Below, one piece after another: positions 8,127 through 13,843 of a stretch of DNA of 13,843 nucleotides; the first letter of the stretch is position 1, and each line of letters starts with the position of its first letter. The position numbers and the translations under genes were made by a program. Source of the DNA: an uncultured Trueperaceae bacterium (lineage in GTDB: Bacteria; Deinococcota; Deinococci; Deinococcales; Trueperaceae); contig CALDPK010000146.1 of the NCBI GenBank assembly GCA_937911855.1, positions 1-13,843 of the forward strand, given 5' to 3'. The notes beneath the pieces were generated by a model. It had not been told where the DNA came from. It worked only from the letters and a program-made list of their open reading frames with translations, and made no database searches.

Positions 8127-9225
8127 TTACCTGGTTGTCGGCGCCGGCTTCGCCGGGTCCGTCCTGGCCGAGCGGCTGGCATCAGACGGTGGCCAGCGCG
8201 TGCTGGTCGTGGAGAAACGCAACCACATCGGCGGCAACGCCTATGACCACTACGACGACCACGGCATCCTTGTACACCGTTACGGCCCGCACATTTTCCA
8301 CACCAACTCGGCAGACGTGTTCAGCTACCTGTCACGGTTCACGGACTGGCGGCAATACGAACACCGGGTCCTGGCCAGCGTGGACGGGCACCTGGTACCG
8401 ATTCCAATCAACCGGGACACGATCAATCGGCTGTATGGCATGAACCTGAACTCGATGGAAGTCGAGGCGTTCCTGGCGTCACTCGCTGAACCGCGCGAAA
8501 CCATAACCACCAGCGAAGACGTGGTGGTTTCCAAGATCGGCCGGGAACTGTACCAGAAGTTCTTCCGCGGCTACACCCGCAAGCAGTGGGGACTCGATCC
8601 CAGCGAACTTGACGCGACCGTAGCGGGGCGCGTGCCCACACGGACGAACGGGGACGACCGCTACTTCACCGACACGTACCAGGCAATGCCCAAACACGGT
8701 TACACGCCGATGTTCGAGCGGATGCTTTCGCATCCGAACATCAAGGTCATGCTGAACACGGATTTCCAGGAGATCCGCGGCGAAGTGAGTTACCGGGAGC
8801 TCATCTACACCGGCCCGGTTGACGCCTACTTCGGCCACCGGTTCGGAAAACTGCCTTACCGTTCCCTGGACTTCCGCTTCGAAACCTTGCCGCTCGAGAA
8901 AGCCCAGGCTGTAGGGACGGTGAACTACCCGAACGAACACAAGTACACCCGCGTCACCGAATTCAAGCACCTGACCGGACAGCGGCACGCCCAGACGACG
9001 GTCGTGTACGAGTACCCCATGGCCGAAGGTGACCCGTACTACCCGATCCCCCGGCCTGAGAACCGCGAGCTTTACCAGAAGTACAAGCTGCTCGCCGAGC
9101 AGCAACCTGACGTTCATTTCGTGGGCAGGCTGGCGACCTACAGTTACTACAACATGGACCAGGTGGTGGCCCAGGCGCTAAACACGTATTCGAGGCTGGT
9201 CAAAAGACTCACTCCCGTGGTGTGA
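8119..9225 (+). CDS. glf: UDP-galactopyranose mutase
   Basis: A 368-residue FAD enzyme that interconverts UDP-galactopyranose and UDP-galactofuranose, the donor for galactofuranose in glycans. The dinucleotide motif VVGAGFAGSVLAERLA is at the N-terminus, followed by GGNAYDHYDDHGILVHRYGPHIFHT, which is highly typical of the family. PIPINRDTINRLYG, YQKFFRGYTRKQWG, SLDFRFETL and the C-terminal FVGRLATYSYYNMDQVVAQAL complete the match. The GTG at 8119 overlaps the glycosyltransferase stop by eight bases and gives the usual N-terminus (MFDYLVVGAG). The next gene begins on or beside its stop, so it is the middle gene of a three-gene operon. Complete and of normal length. Confidence 0.95.
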   Translation: MFDYLVVGAGFAGSVLAERLASDGGQRVLVVEKRNHIGGNAYDHYDDHGILVHRYGPHIFHTNSADVFSYLSRFTDWRQYEHRVLASVDGHLVPIPINRDTINRLYGMNLNSMEVEAFLASLAEPRETITTSEDVVVSKIGRELYQKFFRGYTRKQWGLDPSELDATVAGRVPTRTNGDDRYFTDTYQAMPKHGYTPMFERMLSHPNIKVMLNTDFQEIRGEVSYRELIYTGPVDAYFGHRFGKLPYRSLDFRFETLPLEKAQAVGTVNYPNEHKYTRVTEFKHLTGQRHAQTTVVYEYPMAEGDPYYPIPRPENRELYQKYKLLAEQQPDVHFVGRLATYSYYNMDQVVAQALNTYSRLVKRLTPVV

Positions 9226-9227
9226 CC

Positions 9228-10457
9228 ATGAGCATCGAGCTGTGGGGAGGAATAGAGTGCTCCCGCGTGCACCTGCGGGACAGGACGGTTGATCAGCTGG
9301 ACCTGACCGGCCACGCCGCGCGCAAGAGTGACATCAGCCTGCTCGCCAGCCTAAGCGTGGAAGCCGTCCGCTACCCGGTGCTGCTCAGCCGGGTAGCGCC
9401 AGACGGCGTGCTGACAGCTGACTGGAGCTGGCCTGACGAGCGGTTGTTGCTGCTCAGGAAAAACGGCATCAGGCCCATCGTCACGCTCGTGCATCACGGT
9501 ACGCGCTACCGGAACCTCGACGTGAGGGATCCCGGTTACGCAGTCGCAGTAGCCGAGTACGCCGGGGCGGTGGCTCACCGCTACCCATGGGTCAGGGATT
9601 ACACACCCATCAACGAACCGCTGACCACCGCCAGGTTCAGCTGCCTTTACGGTTTCTGGTACCCGCACCAGGCGCACGAGCCGTACTTTTACCGCACCCT
9701 CGTCAACCTGTGCCGCGCAACCACCCTGTCCATGCAGGCCGTCAGGGCAGTCAACCCGGCCGCCAGACTCATTCACACCGAGGACCTGGGCTGGACTCAC
9801 AGCACCGCCGAACTGGCTTATCAGGCGGACTTCGAGAACGGCAGGCGCTGGCTCGGCCTGGACCTGCTCTGCGGCAGGGTGACCGACAACCATGAGTTCT
9901 TTGATCGCCTGCTGCACGCGGGAATCACCCGCCCCGAACTCGACTGGTTCGTTCATAACCCGTGCCCACCGGCCGTACTCGGCTGCGATTACTACCCGAC
10001 CAGCGAACGCGTCATCGATCAGCGGCTCGACCTGTACCCCGAATGGAGCCACGGCGGCAACGACCACATGGAGTACGCCGACATTCACGTCGACATGGCA
10101 CCCGAGTTCGAGCCCCGTACCTTCGAGCAACTGCTTCTGGAAGCATGGGAGCGCCTTGGACTGCCACTCGCGCTGACCGAAGTACACCTTGACGCTCCCG
10201 TCGAAGACCAGGTGAGCTGGCTCAACGAAGCCTGGCAGATCGCCCAGCGACTCCAGGACAGCAACATCAGCGTAGAGGCCGTCTGCGCCTGGGCACTGTT
10301 CGGCAGTTTCGACTGGAATTCCCTCATGACCCGGCAGGAAGGACACTACGAAGCCGGCGCCTTCGACCTCACTTCAGGCAAACCGAAGATCACAGAACTG
10401 GGCAGCGCCATCCAGCAGCTCAGCAAGCGTGCACTGGCTGTCAGCGCGCTGCGCTGA
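9228..10457 (+). CDS. GH1-like (beta-glycosidase fold) protein
   Basis: A 409-residue protein resembling family 1 glycoside hydrolases. It opens ELWGGIECSRVHL. The acid/base motif NEP is present (E130, in YTPINEPLTT). A second glutamate, E318 in LALTEVHLD, stands where GH1 enzymes carry their nucleophile, but the usual TENG context is replaced by TEVH. A C-terminal SGKPKITELG resembles the end of the GH1 module. The ATG at 9228 is chosen; a GTG at 9222 (two residues longer) overlaps the glf stop. From memory, close relatives are often fused to a dTDP-4-dehydrorhamnose reductase (RmlD) domain and linked to glf; here the module stands alone. It may act on a sugar-containing precursor or be a non-hydrolytic relative. 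No signal peptide is seen, so it is probably cytoplasmic. Confidence 0.72.
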   Translation: MSIELWGGIECSRVHLRDRTVDQLDLTGHAARKSDISLLASLSVEAVRYPVLLSRVAPDGVLTADWSWPDERLLLLRKNGIRPIVTLVHHGTRYRNLDVRDPGYAVAVAEYAGAVAHRYPWVRDYTPINEPLTTARFSCLYGFWYPHQAHEPYFYRTLVNLCRATTLSMQAVRAVNPAARLIHTEDLGWTHSTAELAYQADFENGRRWLGLDLLCGRVTDNHEFFDRLLHAGITRPELDWFVHNPCPPAVLGCDYYPTSERVIDQRLDLYPEWSHGGNDHMEYADIHVDMAPEFEPRTFEQLLLEAWERLGLPLALTEVHLDAPVEDQVSWLNEAWQIAQRLQDSNISVEAVCAWALFGSFDWNSLMTRQEGHYEAGAFDLTSGKPKITELGSAIQQLSKRALAVSALR

Positions 10458-10464
10458 ACCGCAC

Positions 10465-10495
10465 TTGACCCTGCCCCAGGGGCATACCCGATACT
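10465..10495 (+). promoter_or_regulatory. MerR-type promoter with 19-bp spacer and central operator
   Basis: TTGACC (10465-10470) and GATACT (10490-10495) are separated by 19 bases, the over-long spacing typical of promoters activated by MerR-family proteins. The spacer holds a perfect dyad, TGCCCC-A-GGGGCA (10472-10484), the expected operator position. Transcription would start about at 10502, which is the A of the regulator's ATG, so the mRNA would be leaderless. Autoregulation is inferred. Confidence 0.75.
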
Positions 10496-10501
10496 TTGCA
10501 C

Positions 10502-11341
10502 ATGGCTTCGGAAAGCAAACCGGTTACCGCTCCACTGATGACCATAGGCAGCTTCGGCAAAGCCACCCGGCTGAGCCTGAAGGCACTGAGGCTTTACGAC
10601 ACCCTCGGCCTGCTGCCGCCCGCCTGGGTCGACCCCGACTCAGGCTACCGCTACTACCAGGAAGAACAGGTGAACAGGGCGCGGCTCATCGCCAGACTGC
10701 GCATGCTCGACATGCCGCTGAACGACATCGCCCGGATGCTCAAGCACGACGGTGCCGAAGCAGCGCGCATCCTCAAAGCCTGGTGGCGGGACGTTGAAGG
10801 GGAGACAGCCAGCCGGCGCCGGCTGGTCACCAGTCTCACCCGGTACCTGAAAGGAGACATCACCATGAACCACGACGTCGAAACCCGGCAGGTTCCCGAA
10901 CAGAAACTGCTGACCCTGGAACGCCGGGTGTTCGCCGACCGGCTGCCGGCCACCATCGGCGAACTCGGCAAGACCCTCTATGCACATGTCACTGCCAACT
11001 CAGTCCAGATCGCGGGCCCCATGATGGTCATCTATCACGATGAGGTAAACATGGACTCGGATGGACCGATTGAAGTGTGCGTGCCGGTTGCCGGCGCGGT
11101 CGAACCGTTCGGCGACACCCGCGTCCGGATGGAACCGGCCCATAAGGTCGCCTACGCACGCATCAGCAAACGCGAAGTGCAGTTCCCGGACATCCTCGAG
11201 GCGTATTCGTCCGTCGAAGCGTGGATAAGGGAGAACGGCGAGCACGTTGCCGGCTCCCCGCGCGAGATCTACATCGCCGACTGGGCGCAGGCGCAGGCCG
11301 ACGACCTGGTGTGTGACATCGCCTTCCCGATAGCAGTCTGA
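10502..11341 (+). CDS. MerR-family regulator with GyrI-like effector domain
   Basis: A 279-residue BmrR-like transcription regulator. Residues 13-80 form the MerR winged-helix domain (MTIGSFGKATRLSLKALRLYD, then YRYYQEEQVNRARLIARLRMLDMPL). A linker helix runs to about 118, and a GyrI-like/BmrR effector-binding domain (about 125-279, RQVPEQKLLTLE to the end) would bind a small hydrophobic or cationic molecule. No cysteines are placed as in metal-sensing MerR proteins, which favours a drug- or metabolite-type effector. The ATG at 10502 coincides with the expected transcription start; an ATG at 10538 lacks a ribosome site. No efflux pump is beside it, and the next gene converges with one base between stops, so its visible target is its own promoter. 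Confidence 0.87.
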   Translation: MASESKPVTAPLMTIGSFGKATRLSLKALRLYDTLGLLPPAWVDPDSGYRYYQEEQVNRARLIARLRMLDMPLNDIARMLKHDGAEAARILKAWWRDVEGETASRRRLVTSLTRYLKGDITMNHDVETRQVPEQKLLTLERRVFADRLPATIGELGKTLYAHVTANSVQIAGPMMVIYHDEVNMDSDGPIEVCVPVAGAVEPFGDTRVRMEPAHKVAYARISKREVQFPDILEAYSSVEAWIRENGEHVAGSPREIYIADWAQAQADDLVCDIAFPIAV

Positions 11342-11342
11342 T

Positions 11343-12194
11343 TCACCTGTCCCCGTCCACATAGCGTCCCTTGTCAGGTACCGCGATCTCATCGAAATCC
11401 TGAGCAAGGGCAAGCAGTGCACTCAGAGTCTCAGTTCCGCCAAGTGGCGGCCCGTGCATGCTCACTATGGTGCCGGGCCGCAAATCCGCCAGTTTCCGGA
11501 CCGAGGCCTTCGCCGATTCCCAGTCGGGCGTGAAGTAGGCTGGCGGTCCGTGCAGTTCGGGTTGTTGGGTCATGACGGCGTAGGCAGATTCCTGGTTCGT
11601 GGTCACGACTGCGTCACCACTGATCAGAAGCCGGTCCTGTTCACGCCACAGGGACACGTGGCCGGGCGTGTGGCCCGGGGTGTGAATCCAGCGCCAGCCT
11701 GGCATGTGCGGGACCGAACCGTCCGCCGGCAACTCACGCAGCCAGTTGCTCACGTCGACGGGGCCCCGCGGGTACAGGCCGGACAGTCTGGCCATCATGC
11801 CCCCGCCCACACCCGGATCAGGCGGCGGATAACTCCGGCTGCCATTAAGGTACGGCAGTTCGAGCCCGTGGGCATACACTGGTACGTCCCACTCCTCGAC
11901 CAGGGCAACAAGTGCGCCTACATGGTCGAAGTGGGCGTGCGTCATCACGATGGCGGCCGGGCGCGACTGTGCGCCGAACCGCTCCTCCGCGGCACGCCTG
12001 ATGGCGCCTGCAGTACCCATCACGCCTGCGTCTATCAGTACCCAGGAGCCGTCACCCGATCCGGGCAGACCGTAGAACGCCACGTTCACGATCCCAAGCC
12101 GCTTGTAGGCGACGTCTTCAGCGACTTCGTGCGTGCCGTCATCAGCCGGCAGGTCAGTGCGGTCCGTTTCGTCCATCTTGAGTCTGTCTGGCAT
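11343..12194 (-). CDS. Metallo-beta-lactamase-fold hydrolase
   Basis: A 283-residue MBL-fold hydrolase, cytoplasmic as no signal peptide is visible. The metal ligands are complete: THAHFDH at 85-91 (H86, H88, D90, H91), H175 within HTPGHTPGH, D194 in ISGDAV and H247 in SMHGPP, giving a two-metal site. Overall form resembles glyoxalase-II/lactonase-like members; substrate unknown. The ATG at 12194 is served by GGGAGG eight bases upstream; the first six residues could be skipped by an ATG at 12176. The first 22 residues are acidic and probably disordered. It is monocistronic in view, convergent with the MerR gene and divergent from the sensor. A role in detoxification under the neighbouring regulator is only a guess. 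Confidence 0.85.
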   Translation of the reverse strand: MPDRLKMDETDRTDLPADDGTHEVAEDVAYKRLGIVNVAFYGLPGSGDGSWVLIDAGVMGTAGAIRRAAEERFGAQSRPAAIVMTHAHFDHVGALVALVEEWDVPVYAHGLELPYLNGSRSYPPPDPGVGGGMMARLSGLYPRGPVDVSNWLRELPADGSVPHMPGWRWIHTPGHTPGHVSLWREQDRLLISGDAVVTTNQESAYAVMTQQPELHGPPAYFTPDWESAKASVRKLADLRPGTIVSMHGPPLGGTETLSALLALAQDFDEIAVPDKGRYVDGDR

Positions 12195-12239
12195 GGTGAG
12201 CGCCTCCCTCTGGCTGTCACTCAGACTTGTGTCCCTGAA

Positions 12240-12267
12240 GTTGTAGGCGATGAGTCGGGCCGGTCAA
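12240..12267 (-). promoter_or_regulatory. Probable promoter of the MBL-fold gene
   Basis: Read on the minus strand, TTGACC (plus 12262-12267) and TACAAC (plus 12240-12245) are 16 bases apart. Transcription would begin near 12233, giving a leader of nearly 40 nt that contains the GGGAGG ribosome site of the MBL gene. Spacing is one base short of optimum. Confidence 0.5.
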
Positions 12268-12286
12268 ATGGAACGGCTCACAATCA

Positions 12287-12308
12287 GCACCCGTCCCAGT
12301 ACGGGTGC
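12287..12308. repeat. Inverted repeat in the MBL/sensor intergenic region
   Basis: GCACCCGT and ACGGGTGC form a perfect 8-bp dyad with a 6-base spacer. It lies about 20 bases upstream of the MBL promoter and about 90 bases before the sensor gene. No T-run follows on either strand, so it looks more like an operator or a structured element than a terminator. A weaker GGTTA-7-TAACC dyad follows at 12338-12354. Confidence 0.5.
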
Positions 12309-12385
12309 CCGTCCGGGCTCGGCTGATAAGGTATTCGGGTTAGATTCAGTAACCTGCAGAATGCCATGATCGCGGCACCATGCGC

Positions 12386-12391
12386 TAAGGT
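12386..12391 (+). promoter_or_regulatory. Possible leaderless -10 box of the sensor gene
   Basis: TAAGGT fits TANNNT and ends exactly six bases before the ATG at 12398, the same spacing as at the MerR gene. Transcription would start at or within a base or two of the ATG. No good -35 is visible at 12361-12368, and the AAGG inside the motif could instead serve as a weak ribosome site, so the reading is uncertain. Confidence 0.35.
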
Positions 12392-12397
12392 CACCTT

Positions 12398-13843
12398 ATG
12401 AATAAGCGCGGCGCAGCCGATGTACTGGCACGGTTGCGGGAGCAGCGCAGCCATGTCGCTCAGAGTTTCCTGTGGGTTCTATTCGGCCTGGTGGGCCTCG
12501 GTTTCCTGGCTGATCTGGCTTTATCCGGCCTTGCTGCCTTCAGCTTCACGACTGCTGGCCCCACCCTGATTTTTGCGGCGCTCATCGGTGCCGCTCTGTG
12601 GCTGAACAGCCAGCGCAGGTTACGGGTTGCAGCATGGCTGATCACGGGCGTCCTGCTTGTTGTGGGCGTATTGGGGGTGCTGTCCTCTGGTCTCAGTTCA
12701 AACGCCGTTGAAGAGCTGCTGATTTTCTTCGTACCCCTGACCCTGTCGGGGTTACTTCTGAACCGTATCGGGCTGTGGGTGACGACCGGAGTCACGCTGC
12801 TGGCAGTGCTCGCCACAGCTGCGTTTTCCGGAGGCCAGGTGAACGGCGGGGACTCCACCGTGCGTGATTCATGGGCGGTCGCCCTGCAGTTCGGCGCGAT
12901 ATTCACTGCTGTGGCCCTACTGCTGGACCGTTTTGGCATGATGCTGCGAGACACCCTGGATACTGCGCTGCAAAAAGAACTGCAGCTGAGCCAGACAACC
13001 GTCGAAAGCAGACGGACCCGCGAAGCACTGCTGGAGAGGCAGAAGCTTGACGAGGCCGTGCTTGAGAACCTGCCCGGCATCTTCTACGTGATCGACCACA
13101 ACGGCAGGTACATCCAGTGGAACCGCAACCTGCTTGACACCATGGGTTACACGCAGCATGAGATGCGCAGGATCAACGCCCTCGAGCAGTTCGTGGAGGA
13201 AGACCGGGAACTCATAACGGAGAGCATCATTGAAGTGTTCGAACGCGGTTACTCAACCGCACAGGCCACCGCTGTAACCAAAGAAGGACGGCGCATTCCC
13301 TACTTCCTGAACGGCTCCCGGGTGATACTCGACGGCAAACCGTATCTGGCAGGAATCGGAATCGACCGGACCGAGATCGACGCAGCCAACGAGCGGGTGC
13401 GGGCGCTGAACGCCGATCTGATCGAGCGGCTGGAGCGCCTGCGCGCCCTGCGCGAGATCGACATGGCGATAACCGGTCATCTTGAGCTTGACCCCGCCCT
13501 TGACGTGATCCTGGATCAGGTGACCGAACGCCTTCAGGTTGACGCCGCAGCGATCCTGCTGCACCGGCCCGAAACCCGCTCACTTTATTTCGCTGCCGGC
13601 CACGGCTTCAGCCGCCCACCCGATTTCCCTCCGGAGATACCCATGGGCGAGGGGCTGGCCGGTCACGCCGCGCAGGCCCGCGAGCTGACAGTGGTGAACG
13701 GCGCCGACGCCTTCGCTGCCCGGTTCAAGCGTTACTCGAATGTTGAACATGAAGGATTCAGCAGCTACGTGGCCGTACCGCTGGTGTCCAAAGGACGCCT
13801 GCAGGGCGTCCTCGAGCTGTTCCACCGCTCACACCTCGATGTA
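12398..13843 (+). CDS. Membrane-bound PAS-GAF sensor protein, 3' end cut off
   Basis: The frame stays open to the right edge (482 codons, no stop), so the gene is truncated by the window. About six hydrophobic helices fill residues 24-178 (roughly 24-46, 55-71, 78-98, 105-121, 124-143, 158-178), forming an N-terminal membrane module that matches no named sensor domain I can identify. A coiled segment (183-220) leads to a PAS domain (about 221-330, beginning EAVLENLPGIFYVIDHNGRYIQWN), a second coiled coil (331-355) and a GAF domain (from about 366, with VDAAAILL, GEGLAGHAAQ and VAVPLVSKGRLQGVLELF). The output domain lies outside; histidine kinase, GGDEF or HD-GYP are all possible. The ATG at 12398 is the first in frame after upstream non-coding sequence. 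Confidence 0.82.
   Translation, partial: MNKRGAADVLARLREQRSHVAQSFLWVLFGLVGLGFLADLALSGLAAFSFTTAGPTLIFAALIGAALWLNSQRRLRVAAWLITGVLLVVGVLGVLSSGLSSNAVEELLIFFVPLTLSGLLLNRIGLWVTTGVTLLAVLATAAFSGGQVNGGDSTVRDSWAVALQFGAIFTAVALLLDRFGMMLRDTLDTALQKELQLSQTTVESRRTREALLERQKLDEAVLENLPGIFYVIDHNGRYIQWNRNLLDTMGYTQHEMRRINALEQFVEEDRELITESIIEVFERGYSTAQATAVTKEGRRIPYFLNGSRVILDGKPYLAGIGIDRTEIDAANERVRALNADLIERLERLRALREIDMAITGHLELDPALDVILDQVTERLQVDAAAILLHRPETRSLYFAAGHGFSRPPDFPPEIPMGEGLAGHAAQARELTVVNGADAFAARFKRYSNVEHEGFSSYVAVPLVSKGRLQGVLELFHRSHLDV

Noticed and set aside
9351..10346. 331-codon minus-strand open frame opposite the GH1-like gene
   Set aside because: The plus-strand protein has real catalytic motifs and operon overlap; the minus frame has no ribosome site or recognisable domain.
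11454..12326. 290-codon plus-strand open frame opposite the MBL gene
   Set aside because: The minus-strand MBL protein has every metal ligand and a strong ribosome site; the plus frame is low-quality sequence running through a promoter region.
12460..13080. 206-codon minus-strand open frame opposite the sensor
   Set aside because: Serine/arginine-rich shadow of the membrane and PAS coding sequence, with no domain features.

Overview
The window is GC-rich, densely coded bacterial DNA. The best clue to the host is a contiguous LysW-dependent amino-acid operon (lysW-X-Y-Z-J-K). The proteins read very close to the Thermus/Deinococcus versions of this pathway, so a member of the Deinococcota (Deinococcus- or Trueperaceae-like) is the most likely source. 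Two promoters with a -10 box exactly six bases before an ATG would fit the frequent leaderless mRNAs known from Deinococcus. The taxonomic call is inference; there is no rRNA or tRNA in the window.

Layout. Bases 1-99 hold nothing I can name. A YtoQ-family gene (100-543, minus) is separated by a 370-base divergent intergenic region, with a good sigma-70-type promoter, from the lysine operon (914-6102, plus). The operon is almost fully translationally coupled (ATGA, GTGA, 7-base gap, GTGA, 8-base overlap) and ends in a perfect 16-bp hairpin that begins on the lysK stop codon. Facing it is a ferritin-like DUF892/YciF-type gene (6169-6672, minus).

Next comes a three-gene carbohydrate operon (6915-10457, plus): a glycosyltransferase, UDP-galactopyranose mutase (glf) and a stand-alone GH1-like protein, all overlapping or touching, pointing to a galactofuranose-containing surface glycan. 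After it, a MerR/GyrI-type regulator (10502-11341) is driven by a textbook MerR promoter with a 19-bp spacer and a central palindrome. It converges, with one base between stop codons, on a metallo-beta-lactamase-fold hydrolase (11343-12194, minus). The right edge cuts a membrane-bound PAS-GAF sensor (from 12398, plus).

How the genes work together. LysW is an acidic carrier protein. LysX joins alpha-aminoadipate to its C-terminal Glu, LysZ phosphorylates, LysY reduces, LysJ transaminates and LysK releases lysine. All six late-stage components are present; the early steps (homocitrate synthase to aminoadipate) lie outside the window. The most striking observation is that this LysW keeps the carrier tail (EDWGE) and the fold-like core but has lost all four zinc-binding cysteines that define LysW proteins such as that of Thermus.
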